DNA of 34,261 nucleotides from an uncultured Nitrososphaerales archaeon (GTDB taxonomy: Archaea; Thermoproteota; Nitrososphaeria; Nitrososphaerales; JACAEJ01): the NCBI GenBank assembly GCA_938091495.1, contig CALLJF010000035.1, positions 1-34,261 of the forward strand. The letters are read 5' to 3'. Below are positions 17,750-27,819 of the stretch, piece by piece (positions within the stretch are counted from its first letter, which is position 1; each line of letters starts with the position of its first letter). Under the pieces are notes generated by a model, which saw nothing but the letters and a program-made list of their open reading frames with translations, had not been told where the DNA came from and did not search any database. The translations under genes and the position numbers were made by a program.

Positions 17750-18535
17750 TCACCCCTTGAATATTAAAAGAAAACCTGAGACAAAAAGAATCAAGGCTAT
17801 AATTATCAAAAGAGGCCTTGCAGGAATCCTGGCGTTAAACTTACTTCCTAAGATTACGCCAGGTATTGAACCAATAAGCAGAAGGAATACGAGCGATAAA
17901 TCCACGTTACCCATGAAGATGTAAAGAGAACCGGCCAATGTAGTCAGTAGGGATGCTAGAAGGATATCAGTCCCCACTAGTTTTGAGGGTGGGAGAGGAA
18001 AGAAAAGGATGAGAAGGGGCATCAAAAGAACACCACTTCCTACAGATGTCGTGCTGACCAAAAAACCGACCACCAAGCCCAAAAAACATGCTAAAAACTT
18101 AGTCTTCTTAGAAAAAGATGTATTGATCAGATTTTTATGCATATTTCTTCTAAGTAATGACTGAATCAGAATTGATACGGCAATCACAAATAACGTAAAA
18201 CCTAGAATTGTACGAATGAAAGCATCTACAGTACTTCCATACTGAAAGTTTAGAAATGATAGAGAGCCTACACCTATAAGCGCTGCAGGAAGGGCTCCTA
18301 TGGCAAGATACTTGGCAACTGTCAGATCTAGTGTGCGTTGTCTGTAGTGTTGAAAAGCACCTACGGTCTTGGTCACAGCCGCAAAAACTAAATCAGTAGA
18401 AACAGCGAAAAGAGGGCGAACATCTGCAAAGAGTATAAGCATAGGGGTCATGAGCGCACCACCACCCATCCCTGACATACCGACCACAAAGCCAACAAGG
18501 AAACCAGCTAAAGGGATCAGGAACTCAACCAACAT
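17750..18535 (-). CDS. TauE/SafE-family membrane transporter
   Basis: FLVGFVVGMSGMGGGALMTPMLILF and VGFLVSTTSVGSGVLLMPLLILFFP repeats. Confidence 0.92.
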   Translation of the reverse strand: MLVEFLIPLAGFLVGFVVGMSGMGGGALMTPMLILFADVRPLFAVSTDLVFAAVTKTVGAFQHYRQRTLDLTVAKYLAIGALPAALIGVGSLSFLNFQYGSTVDAFIRTILGFTLFVIAVSILIQSLLRRNMHKNLINTSFSKKTKFLACFLGLVVGFLVSTTSVGSGVLLMPLLILFFPLPPSKLVGTDILLASLLTTLAGSLYIFMGNVDLSLVFLLLIGSIPGVILGSKFNARIPARPLLIIIALILFVSGFLLIFKG

Positions 18536-18538
18536 CTA

Positions 18539-19567
18539 TCACCTTTTGAGGCAGTTGTTCAGAAATCTGGCTTCTCCGATTATCTTTTCTAGCTCCTTAT
18601 GAGTAAATATGTGAAATTCATCTACATACACTGTCCCGTATTTATCCCCACTGTCTCCAAAAATCATAACACATGATCCATCATCCTCTTTAGCTATCTT
18701 TAGTGCAGCATGTAGCACAGCCCCTGAAGAAGGACCGACGTATAGCTTTTCCTTGAATGCAAGTCTTCTAACTGCGTTGAACGCTTCTTCATCTGAAACT
18801 CTTATCCATCTGTCTACAACATGCTTTCTCTCTTCAAAGACCTTTGGAGTCGCGGATTCCTCGAAGTTTCTTAGGCCTTGTATATGGTGCCTCTTCTGAG
18901 GTTCAACTGCTATCACTTTGATCTCAGGGTTCTTCTCCTTAAGGAACTGACCTACTCCTGTTATGGTACCGCCTGTGCCTACACCACATATAAAGTGGGT
19001 TATCTTACCATTTGTCTGCTTCCATATTTCGGGTCCAGTAGTCTCATAATGGGCAAGGAAGTTGTAGAAGTTTTCATACTGATTAGGCATAAAATACTCC
19101 TTTAACTTTTTCCTTCTTCTGAAAGGATTGCTTGCCACCATGCTCTTGGCTAAACTAATGCATTGGTCTGTGCCTACACCTACTCTAGGGCATAAGTCGT
19201 CAGATGTCTCTAAAACATTGGCTCCTAAAATTCTAAGAACTTCCTTTGTCTCTTCGCTTACCTTTTCAGGGATGATTACTTCTACTTCATATCCAAGGGC
19301 TCTGCTTACTCCAGCGAGGGCTATTCCTGTATTTCCCGACGTTGGTTCAACTATGATGGTCTTATCTGGAGATATCTCTCCCCTTTCTTCAGCCTTCCTT
19401 AGCATGTAGTAAGCAATCCTATCCTTGACCGAGCCCCAAGGGTTGCACCATTCGAGTTTCGCAAATAACTTCATCGATCTAGTACCAAAGTTGTGAATAG
19501 AAATGAGGGGGGTATTGCCAGGCTGATTAAGCATCGCTTCACTAACCTTTCGTTCCACTATCATCAC
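18539..19567 (-). CDS. Cysteine synthase/CBS family PLP enzyme
   Basis: WCNPWGSVKDRIAYYML, EPTSGNTGIALA and ICGVGTGGTITGVGQFL. Confidence 0.93.
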   Translation of the reverse strand: MMIVERKVSEAMLNQPGNTPLISIHNFGTRSMKLFAKLEWCNPWGSVKDRIAYYMLRKAEERGEISPDKTIIVEPTSGNTGIALAGVSRALGYEVEVIIPEKVSEETKEVLRILGANVLETSDDLCPRVGVGTDQCISLAKSMVASNPFRRRKKLKEYFMPNQYENFYNFLAHYETTGPEIWKQTNGKITHFICGVGTGGTITGVGQFLKEKNPEIKVIAVEPQKRHHIQGLRNFEESATPKVFEERKHVVDRWIRVSDEEAFNAVRRLAFKEKLYVGPSSGAVLHAALKIAKEDDGSCVMIFGDSGDKYGTVYVDEFHIFTHKELEKIIGEARFLNNCLKR

Positions 19568-19592
19568 TCCGAACCCCCAAGACTTATCTGAG

Positions 19593-19606
19593 CGACATGC
19601 TTGTCG
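19593..19606. promoter_or_regulatory. Palindrome upstream of the cysK-like gene, candidate operator
   Basis: CGACATGCTTGTCG (CGACA-N4-TGTCG) 26 bp upstream of the start codon. Confidence 0.35.
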
Positions 19607-19723
19607 ATCGACTTTCTTTTGTTACCATGCGCGAATTTTTTCATTGGAAGGAATATAATATAACAATGTTATAAATCTAATCCCTTATATGTTAGGGATT
19701 CTTGTCCTGTTGGTTTTTCAGAC

Positions 19724-21394
19724 TTAACTTTCTGTCTTTACTATATCGATAACTTTACTTAAATCTACTTCAAAGACAGATACAGGGTTTCTTAGCTTAA
19801 AGTTCTCTAAAACTAATGGATGTATCTCTCCAATTATCCCAAGCTTATTCTTTGCTGATACTATCTCTGCAACTCTGCCTGATGTAAAGGATGGATGACG
19901 AGTAGGAATGGTATTTATGCTGAGATTGAAAGTCTGTAGGAGAAGAGAGCTAAGAATCGATTTGACTTCTGTATAGTTGGCTGTAGAATGGGATACTGCT
20001 GTAGCGAGATGATAATCCTCTCTGATGCCATTAGGAGTTCTTAAATCCTTAGAGTATACTTTCGATATTTCGAATATTCTTTGTGGATACTCCTCATGCA
20101 AGTTCTTTGATAATACTATAAGCAAAGATGGGAATATATTATCTCTAAGAAATTCATACTCTATTGATTTAGGATTCTCGACCTTGACTATGGTTTTAGG
20201 CTTTCTTTTTGTAAATTCATAAAGGGCTTTTTCACTTATCAGGTGATAATTCATGACTTCTATACAGCCTAAACCTATCATAGCATCTCTAGCCAAGCCT
20301 ATTAATTTTAGATCGTCATGATACTTTCCAGCCTTTTTGAATTCTGGTAAAGTTGGAGTAAGCTTTTCAAACCCATAACCATAAGCTATCTCTTCAACTA
20401 AATCAACTTGATGCAATAAATCAACTCGATATCTCGGTATTAATGCTGTTAGCTTTCCATCCTTTGATGCTACGCTTATTCTGCTTCTCTCTAAACTTTC
20501 ACGAATTTCTTCATCATTGAGCTTTAATCCTAGAAGATCGTTTGCCAATTTTCTATCAACTTCCATCTGTTGAAGACTCATATCAGGAGTAATTTTGACT
20601 GAATTACCAAGCCTTATTTTCACAGATTCAATCTTAGCGCCAATATCATTCAAAGCTGCAGCTATTATGGCTAGAGAATCTTCATCAGCTTTTAGGTCAG
20701 TTGCTGTTATCTCAATGAGCAAATTCTTCGTTTCTGGAGTTAATCTGGTCAATTCTCCATTTATTATTGGAGGAAATGACAAAACTTGATCTAAACTATC
20801 CATTATCAAAGGGTAATTGGCAAAACTAGACACTATATGCCCATATTCTCTCCCAACATCTGTCTTTTCTAATATTTCTTTCATGCTCATCTCTTCTTTT
20901 TCTCCTAATGGGACAAATTTGAATTCTGGAGGAACCGTTGTGTATTTTATAGGAGGCTTTAAAACATCGAAGTTATGAATTCCAATGGACATCTTTCTCC
21001 TACGCCTTCCTATGCCTTCATGTAAGTCTTCTTGCATAGAAATTATCTCTTGGATCAGTTCATCATTAAGGGTTATCCCTCTAGCAACAAGACCGACGAC
21101 GAATGGTCTAACATGCTGCGTTGATTCATCAACTATCATTTCAACTCCTCCTTCGTTAATTACATAATTTGGTGCACCTCTTTCAAAGCCTAATATACCA
21201 TTCAAAGATCTGGCTATTCCATAGATGGTTGAGAAGTCAGGCCTGTTTGGATTGTATTCTATCTTTACATAATCATCCGTAGCCTCTTCAAGGGTAACGC
21301 CAATGTATGGGATTTTATCCATTAAATCTTTTGTAGATAATTCTCCCTTTATCAAACTCTTTAATTTATCATAATATAATGTTATTACAGGCAT
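19724..21394 (-). CDS. pheT: Phenylalanyl-tRNA synthetase beta subunit
   Basis: DYVKIEYNPNRPDFSTIYGIARSL; archaeal PheT length and architecture; follows pheS. Confidence 0.96.
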   Translation of the reverse strand: MPVITLYYDKLKSLIKGELSTKDLMDKIPYIGVTLEEATDDYVKIEYNPNRPDFSTIYGIARSLNGILGFERGAPNYVINEGGVEMIVDESTQHVRPFVVGLVARGITLNDELIQEIISMQEDLHEGIGRRRRKMSIGIHNFDVLKPPIKYTTVPPEFKFVPLGEKEEMSMKEILEKTDVGREYGHIVSSFANYPLIMDSLDQVLSFPPIINGELTRLTPETKNLLIEITATDLKADEDSLAIIAAALNDIGAKIESVKIRLGNSVKITPDMSLQQMEVDRKLANDLLGLKLNDEEIRESLERSRISVASKDGKLTALIPRYRVDLLHQVDLVEEIAYGYGFEKLTPTLPEFKKAGKYHDDLKLIGLARDAMIGLGCIEVMNYHLISEKALYEFTKRKPKTIVKVENPKSIEYEFLRDNIFPSLLIVLSKNLHEEYPQRIFEISKVYSKDLRTPNGIREDYHLATAVSHSTANYTEVKSILSSLLLQTFNLSINTIPTRHPSFTSGRVAEIVSAKNKLGIIGEIHPLVLENFKLRNPVSVFEVDLSKVIDIVKTES

Positions 21395-22890
21395 AGAGGT
21401 ACCTTCCTTAGCCAGCCTAAGTTATTTTCATAAATCTCTCTTATGTCATCTATTTGTAATCTAGCCATTATTATACGCTCTAAGCCTCCTCCCCATGCTA
21501 ACACTGGGTTCTTTACACCTAATGGTAGAGTCACTTCAGGCCTGAATATACCCATGCCACATAATTCCATCCAACCAAAGCCCTCCACATGAACTATGGA
21601 TTGTAAAGATGGTTCTGTGTATGGAAAATAGGTAGGCCAGAACTTTACCTTCTTCAGACCAAGTATTTTATAGAACTCACTTAAAATTCCCATAAGATCC
21701 CGTAGAGTAACTCTCTTACCAACCATTATTCCCTCTATCTGATGAAGCTCAGCAAGATGCTTTGGATCAAGCTTCTCGTTTCTGAATACTTTATCCACAG
21801 AGAATACCTTTGCTTCAGACACTTTATGATCGGCAAGGTACTTAACAGTCACAGCAGTTGTGTGAGTTCTTAAAACAAGCCTCTTTGCTTCATCCAAAAC
21901 CCAATAGTATCCCCACCCCTTAGAACCTGTATTCCAGCCATTAGTATGAGTTCTTGATACTTTTTCTATCAAGCTTGGGCTTGCTATGCTAGGCTCTTTC
22001 ACTTTAGATACATAAAAAGTGTCTTGCATATCTCTAGCAGGATGATCCTGGGGTACGAACAAAGCGTCAAAATTCCAGAAGGCTGGCTGAATAATTGGGC
22101 CTAGTATTTCCTCAAAGCCTAATGAGATAAAGGCTTCTCTAACTTCGTCTATGAAAAGTTGTACAGGATGCTTTTTGCCAGGATAAATGGTTGGTGCTAC
22201 TGCTTCAACATCGAGAGAGCGAAGCCTATGCTGTCTCCACTTTCCACTTATTATCAAGTCAGGAGTTAGATAGTCTATTTCTTTAACTTCCTTTATGGTC
22301 TCAGCAGTCTTCCTACCAAGCTCTGTAAGAGAAATATTCACGATCTTGATAGGCTTCTTTATGAGATAGTCAGGCCTCTTCATTAATCTGTTTACAACTT
22401 TTTTATCTTCCTCCGATAATTCTTCAAAAAATAATACTTTTTCACTGATTTCTTTCAGTAAAGACTCTTCCAATGGGCTTTGATCAGATTTTAAAAGCTT
22501 CACGATTACCTTGTCTTCAATACTTGATATGCTTATCCAGCCCTTCGATCTAGCATAACCAAAAGCAGCAGAGAACTCTTGAGGGGTTGAGTTGAAGGCT
22601 TTGCTAAGTTCATCAAGCTTAGCCTCTCCACCCAATTTTTTCAAAATTTCTATCAAGCGCCTTTCTGGAAGGCCTTGCTCTATTGCCCTCTTACCTTCTC
22701 CTAAAATTTCGATTTTATGGTGAACCTTTTCTTCAATTTTTATCATTTCTTTTGATCTTAGCCATTCTACAGCCCTTCTTGCCTGATCCATACTCATATT
22801 TGCTCTAGAGGCTACATCCTCAAGCAAGCCTCCGCCATTTCTTATCAGTGATAAAAGGAGTTTTCTCTCCAAAGCATGCAAGGGCTTCAA
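21385..22890 (-). CDS. pheS: Phenylalanyl-tRNA synthetase alpha subunit
   Basis: ILGPIIQPAFWNFDALFVPQDHPARDMQDTFY, FRNEKLDPKHLAELHQIEGIMVG and GMGIFRPEVTLPLG. Confidence 0.97.
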   Translation of the reverse strand: MKPLHALERKLLLSLIRNGGGLLEDVASRANMSMDQARRAVEWLRSKEMIKIEEKVHHKIEILGEGKRAIEQGLPERRLIEILKKLGGEAKLDELSKAFNSTPQEFSAAFGYARSKGWISISSIEDKVIVKLLKSDQSPLEESLLKEISEKVLFFEELSEEDKKVVNRLMKRPDYLIKKPIKIVNISLTELGRKTAETIKEVKEIDYLTPDLIISGKWRQHRLRSLDVEAVAPTIYPGKKHPVQLFIDEVREAFISLGFEEILGPIIQPAFWNFDALFVPQDHPARDMQDTFYVSKVKEPSIASPSLIEKVSRTHTNGWNTGSKGWGYYWVLDEAKRLVLRTHTTAVTVKYLADHKVSEAKVFSVDKVFRNEKLDPKHLAELHQIEGIMVGKRVTLRDLMGILSEFYKILGLKKVKFWPTYFPYTEPSLQSIVHVEGFGWMELCGMGIFRPEVTLPLGVKNPVLAWGGGLERIIMARLQIDDIREIYENNLGWLRKVPLCL

Positions 22891-22940
22891 TTTAAACTCA
22901 ATTTGATTAAGACAATTTTTAAGGATTGTTATATAGCATT

Positions 22941-24074
22941 CTAATCTCTTAGGATAAATTTGTCCATTATTCTCTTCGCTTTTTCTCTTTTCCTTTGATG
23001 ATCAGAAAGAAAATCTTTGACTCTCTTTACCAATTTTTGCTTATGCTCACCACAAAGTAAGCAACCATCTCTACAACTTTTATAAGTACTTGCAAGAGAT
23101 TTATCATCCCAGTCGAACAAGAAATATTCGTAAAAGTATACAGGGCATATGTCTGGATTCCCGCCTTTCTCTCTCTGCTCCTTTACTGTTGGTAACCCTC
23201 CAGTGAAGGCATTCTTTACCTTTCTCTCAGCTTGCTCTAATGAATCTGTTGTAAATATTGCAGTCTCTGGTTCACTTGCGCTCATCTTACCACTTTTTGT
23301 AAGGCTTGGGAAGAACTTTGAGTGAATCTCAGCAGGTTTGTAAAAGCCTAATTTTGGAGCAACATCTCTAGCAACTCTCCAATAGACTGATTGATCTATG
23401 GCAGCAGGTATCAAGCATGGAATGTTCTTACCTTTTAATACTGATGGGAAGAAGCAAGGTGCAGCCTGTATAGAAGGGAAGAAGATCATACCGATATTTG
23501 TGCTTGAATTAAAGCCAAAGGCAGCCTTTACTGTCGAGAAGGTCACATGCTTTGCAAATTGAGTTGCTATCTTATATAGAGTTCTCATGTATTCAGTGTC
23601 TAGAAAGATAAAGGTCTTTTTTGGATCAAAACCTAAAGCAATAACATCCAAAGCATTATCATAAGCATATTTGATAGTTTCATCAAGACTCATTTCAGGA
23701 TTATGTAAAAATTTTTCATCGTCTGTCATCTGAAAGTATAGCTCAGCATCAAACTTGTCTTGTAGATACTTTGTGAAGATCCATGGTATTAGATGGCCTA
23801 GATGAGTTTGCCCAGAAGGGCCTCTACCTGTGTATAAGAAGAATTTCTCATTATTTTCATATTTATCCAAAATCCAGTCAAAATCTCTATGAGAGAAGAA
23901 TATCTTCCTTTTTAACAATGGATGCAGTTCATTTGTATGCTTCTTTATTCTCTCAAGAAGATCATCATTTATTGGCATGGTACCAAATTCTCTTATTAAT
24001 TTATCATAATCAACTTCTCCTCTAACTTCCCAAGGAGTAACTATGAACTCTCTCTCGTTTGCCATATTTATCAT
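22941..24074 (-). CDS. trpS: Tryptophanyl-tRNA synthetase
   Basis: YTGRGPSGQTHLGHLIPW, CLIPAAIDQSVYWRVARD and SGKMSASEP. Confidence 0.97.
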   Translation of the reverse strand: MINMANEREFIVTPWEVRGEVDYDKLIREFGTMPINDDLLERIKKHTNELHPLLKRKIFFSHRDFDWILDKYENNEKFFLYTGRGPSGQTHLGHLIPWIFTKYLQDKFDAELYFQMTDDEKFLHNPEMSLDETIKYAYDNALDVIALGFDPKKTFIFLDTEYMRTLYKIATQFAKHVTFSTVKAAFGFNSSTNIGMIFFPSIQAAPCFFPSVLKGKNIPCLIPAAIDQSVYWRVARDVAPKLGFYKPAEIHSKFFPSLTKSGKMSASEPETAIFTTDSLEQAERKVKNAFTGGLPTVKEQREKGGNPDICPVYFYEYFLFDWDDKSLASTYKSCRDGCLLCGEHKQKLVKRVKDFLSDHQRKREKAKRIMDKFILRD

Positions 24075-24188
24075 TCCAGATTGAGCATTATTACTGAGAA
24101 TTGCCTCCCTTTTAATAATTTTCTAAAAAATTTTGTATTGAAAATTTTGACAAGATTAGATTAACTCTAATGATAGTAGCCGAAAGCA

Positions 24189-24533
24189 TTATTGCTTGAA
24201 ATCCTTTAAAATCTTATCAAATGAAGGTCTTAAATTAGGGATATCTTGTTTTACTGTATCCCAAACTGCTCTTAAATTAACTCCAAAGTACTCGTGAATC
24301 AATTTGTCTCTCATCCCTACCATTTCTTTCCAAGGTATCCCTTGATAGCGGTTTTTCACCCAATCTGGTATCTTTTTCGCAGCCTCTCCAATAATCTCTA
24401 TAGCTCTGATGACTGCATAGATGGTCTTTCTATCTTTTACAAAATCATCATATCTCATACCTTCTACAAAACTCACAGCATCATCCATAGCCTCAACTAT
24501 ATCTTCTATATAATCTAGAAATTCTACTTTCAT
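24189..24533 (-). CDS. HepT-like (DUF86) HEPN ribonuclease toxin
   Basis: MRDKLIHEYFGVN carries the R-x4-H-type HEPN motif; next to an MntA-like sequence. Confidence 0.9.
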   Translation of the reverse strand: MKVEFLDYIEDIVEAMDDAVSFVEGMRYDDFVKDRKTIYAVIRAIEIIGEAAKKIPDWVKNRYQGIPWKEMVGMRDKLIHEYFGVNLRAVWDTVKQDIPNLRPSFDKILKDFKQ

Positions 24534-24821
24534 ATGTTTACAACTTCTTCCAAGATGTGTTTCCCTATCCTTGGTTTCAATGTATCCTTCATAACTAAAT
24601 CTACCTTGGCTTCAATAAGGTCGCTAATATAATATTCCAATTCAATAAATTTAAGAAGGCTTACGGGTTCTGTAAATTCCACAAGAATATCTACATCACT
24701 CCCTTTTTTCTGCTCACCCCTAACAAAAGAACCAAAGACTCCTATCTTTTACCTTGTATTTTTGCCTTAATTCTTCTTTATGTTCTGCTAAAATGTTTTT
24801 TATCTCTTCAAGTGTTTTCAT
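24530..24821 (-). pseudogene. MntA-like nucleotidyltransferase antitoxin with internal frameshift
   Basis: MKTLEEIKNILAEHKEELRQKYKVK, then a frame change to IGVFGSFVRGEQKKGSDVDILVEFTEPVSLLKFIELEYYISDLIEAKVDLVMKDTLKPRIGKHILEEVVNI*. Confidence 0.85.
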
Positions 24822-24840
24822 AATCTCATTACTTTATCAT

Positions 24841-24880
24841 AAAAAAGAAATGGTGTCTTAGAGCATATTATTGCTCTAAG
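24841..24880 (-). terminator. Hairpin followed by T-rich tract at the stop codon of the 24876 CDS
   Basis: CTTAGAGCA-N6-TGCTCTAAG (24857-24880) followed on the minus strand by ACACCATTTCTTTTTT. Confidence 0.55.
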
Positions 24881-27017
24881 GTATTGTGAAGTTTACTACT
24901 ACGAAGCTATTGGCTTTTAGTGTTACTGATTTCTGTTGATTATAGTCTGGTAGCTTTATTGTGAAGGTTGCAGCCTTTCCAGTGTGTTTATAATTATACA
25001 TGTACCAGCCGTCTTGATCTGTATATACAGTAGCGATTAGCTTGTCATCTGGACCATAAATTTGAACCTTAACGCCTTTTATTGGGTTGCCAATAGCATC
25101 TGTTACTATGCCTGCGAAGCCTGGGTCACACTTGAAGACGTTGACGTTGTAGATTGTATCTGAGTCACTGAAAGGTCCGGAAACGCTGAAAGAGAAGTCA
25201 TCACCGTTTGGGATTTTGACAGGTTGTGGTGAAGGACTGAGCCCATCTAATGCGTTGCCAGACGCGTCTTTACTCAGTGCGCCGAGGGTCTTCTTCCAGC
25301 TAATGTCAAGGTGTATGGTGATGTAGATGGGTCCTGAGTAGTCATCACTAGGTTTTATGGTGAATCCTGTGAAGTCACCGTCATCAGAATAGTTTGGTTC
25401 TATTGTGAATTGTGAGGTTATGTCGTTTCCGCTTGGCAATATGTAGTCTCTAGAAGTGCTTATTGAGTCATAGATGTGTACTGGATTTGCCCCTTGGGTG
25501 ACGAATGGATCTGGAATTTTGATAGTAAACGCCTTAGAGATCGAGTCATCAGTATAGTAGAATATGTTGTAGAAGAACTGTCCTGGGTTTGTAGCTGTCA
25601 CTCTGTATAGATTTGGATAGGTTGGTACATCTGGCGTTAAGATAATCTTGAACTGTCTTCCATCTGCGCTGTCAAAGTCAAACAGGTAAAAGTTGCTGGA
25701 AGTAACGGCACTTCCAATCCTGTAAATAGTTACTGTGCAATCATAATCACCAGTGGTTTCTGTGTCACATGTTGTAAATGAGGCTGTGTTCTTGACGGTG
25801 TATATGCCAATGTTAGCGTATGGACCGATGGTTCTATAGTAAGTGAAGGTTTTGGGGGCTTCAGCATATTTGACAATTACGCCTTGTGGACCGCCACTGT
25901 ATGTATCGGTTACTGTTACGGATTCATCAACTTCGGTAATCGTTGCACTCTCGAAGTCAACATCTGCGCTGGCTGTCAAATTAGAAGTTCCCACCTTTGT
26001 CTTTACAAGCTTCGCTTCACCTGAAATGCTTGCCCAAGTGCCAGCTTGTCCAATGCTACTTGTCCATGTTCCGCTCATTGTTCCGTCAGAGGCTATTGTC
26101 CCAACAGCATCCCAGAAATAGCCTGTGTTGTAAACGCTGTGCCAGAAGACGTCGTTTACTGCCGTCACTCCTGTCACAGTTTCAGTGATGGAGTAGGGTG
26201 GTCCGCTGGCGGGGTATCCGCCAGTTCCTGTGAATGCTATCCCGTTGGATTCCATTGTTAATATAAAGTCGTGATCATAAGTGTCACCGTCGTAGACGCG
26301 AATAACCCAGTCGCCTGTCAGGTCCCAGAGGAATGGGCGCTCGTAGTTTTGCATAGTGACAGTTACGGTGTTTGTCCGTGAGTCAGCATGTAGGTCTGCG
26401 CTGTAGGTTAAAGTCAAAGTCTTTCCTGCTCCCAGCGTATATGGGAACGTTACCGATCCAAAGTCTATCGTCGCTTCAATGTTTGGAGAAACTATGTCTT
26501 CAATATCAGTTATGACGGTGTCTATTGGTGCGGGATTATAGATGGTAATTTTTCCTGTGACTTTCCAATCGCTGTCCTTGTAGGTAGCGCTCAACACAAT
26601 ACTGTAGCTGACAGTTTCCGTTGATGTTCCAGAACTTAATATCACCACCGATGGATCTGCTGTTTTGCTAATGGTCCAAGTGTATGTTCTTGTGAATGAG
26701 GTTTCAGCGGTCTTTGTTACCTCAAGTTGGTAAACCTTTACTGTTGCAGTGTCTTCTGCAGTAGCCCCTTCCTTACATGATACTACAGCCGTGTTTTCTA
26801 TGCTGGGTATATCAGAAGCAAGAACTGGACCGTAGGTAGCAGTGAACACCCAAGTCTCCTTAGGATCGAGTTCATTATCGCCATCAACATCTCCACCTAC
26901 CAAAGTAACAGTTAATGAACCATCAGTTACTGTTATGCTTGTAGCGGATGTTGTGCCAGTGTTCGTGACTTCGTAAATGTATCTTATTGTGTCCCCCACA
27001 AAAGAATGGTAATCCAA
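24876..27017 (-). CDS. Large surface/secreted repeat protein (DUF11/CARDB-like modules, C-terminal carboxypeptidase-regulatory-like domain); probably 5'-truncated
   Basis: YTNTG-type module VGDTIRYIYEVTNTGTTSATSITVTDG; C-terminal GIVTDAIGNPIKGVKVQIYG...TDQDGWYMYNY. TTG start with no signal peptide. Confidence 0.75.
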   Translation of the reverse strand: MDYHSFVGDTIRYIYEVTNTGTTSATSITVTDGSLTVTLVGGDVDGDNELDPKETWVFTATYGPVLASDIPSIENTAVVSCKEGATAEDTATVKVYQLEVTKTAETSFTRTYTWTISKTADPSVVILSSGTSTETVSYSIVLSATYKDSDWKVTGKITIYNPAPIDTVITDIEDIVSPNIEATIDFGSVTFPYTLGAGKTLTLTYSADLHADSRTNTVTVTMQNYERPFLWDLTGDWVIRVYDGDTYDHDFILTMESNGIAFTGTGGYPASGPPYSITETVTGVTAVNDVFWHSVYNTGYFWDAVGTIASDGTMSGTWTSSIGQAGTWASISGEAKLVKTKVGTSNLTASADVDFESATITEVDESVTVTDTYSGGPQGVIVKYAEAPKTFTYYRTIGPYANIGIYTVKNTASFTTCDTETTGDYDCTVTIYRIGSAVTSSNFYLFDFDSADGRQFKIILTPDVPTYPNLYRVTATNPGQFFYNIFYYTDDSISKAFTIKIPDPFVTQGANPVHIYDSISTSRDYILPSGNDITSQFTIEPNYSDDGDFTGFTIKPSDDYSGPIYITIHLDISWKKTLGALSKDASGNALDGLSPSPQPVKIPNGDDFSFSVSGPFSDSDTIYNVNVFKCDPGFAGIVTDAIGNPIKGVKVQIYGPDDKLIATVYTDQDGWYMYNYKHTGKAATFTIKLPDYNQQKSVTLKANSFVVVNFTIP

Positions 27018-27140
27018 TACCAGGCAAACTTTTTACACTTTATGCCTATTAGACAATCCTCTTTCTTAGATTTTTGCATATTCTTCCTAATCTCTTTTGG
27101 CTATTTATATTAAAGGATAAAGACAAATTCGCTCAGCATA

Positions 27141-27401
27141 TTATAGTTCCTTATAAAATTTCTCACGCTTACCAACCTTAAGTACAACTACCTCGCTGGC
27201 TTCAAAATTAATTACAAACGCTATTCTATAATCGCCAACTCTTCTTCGGAAAACACCCCTCAATGTGCTTATAGGTTTAACATCGCCAGAGAAGGGATTT
27301 AATTCCATGTTCTTTATAGCTCCTAATACCCTTTCCCTGTCTTTATTCTGCAATGATCTGATTTCATTTATGGCTTTTCTGTGAAGTATTACTTTGAACA
27401 T
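27141..27401 (-). CDS. RelE/ParE-family mRNA interferase-like toxin
   Basis: MFKVILHRKAINEIRSLQNKDRERVLGAIKNME...LRGVFRRRVGDYRIAFVINFEASEVVVLKVGKREKFY. Confidence 0.9.
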   Translation of the reverse strand: MFKVILHRKAINEIRSLQNKDRERVLGAIKNMELNPFSGDVKPISTLRGVFRRRVGDYRIAFVINFEASEVVVLKVGKREKFYKEL

Positions 27402-27588
27402 CCTTAAGCATCCCGTTAAGAGATATGAATTCTTCTCTTCTTGCTCTATAATCATTTAGTCTCTTCTTCAGATCATCGATCTCATTTTTAGGAAAAGTCT
27501 CGCCTTCCTCAAATAAGATTAGATAGAGGGCTCTTGATAGGATGCTGACTCTTTTCTCAAGCTCTAAGACTCTTGCCTCAACTTCCAT
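27364..27588 (-). CDS. Putative antitoxin partner of the RelE-like toxin
   Basis: 74-aa, charged, coiled-coil-like ORF directly upstream and overlapping the toxin. Confidence 0.7.
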   Translation of the reverse strand: MEVEARVLELEKRVSILSRALYLILFEEGETFPKNEIDDLKKRLNDYRARREEFISLNGMLKDVQSNTSQKSHK

Positions 27589-27819
27589 AAACCATCATAA
27601 AAGAAGTATGTAATTTTACTAATAAGCCTTTACTAGTAAACGCTTGCTATTGTATGCAATAATGCTAAACCTTCAAATTTGGAATTTCAGTTACGCTGTT
27701 AGGCATATCATCACTATCCTATTTAGCAGACGATGTCTTCTCTTAAAATACTTATATAAAAAATAAAAGGTAGGAGATTCGTCTTTTATGCATTAGTTAC
27801 AAATTTTAATAATTATCGA

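Noticed and set aside
25843-26261. Plus-strand ORFs inside the surface protein gene
   Set aside because: Antisense to a clear long CDS; low-complexity by-products.
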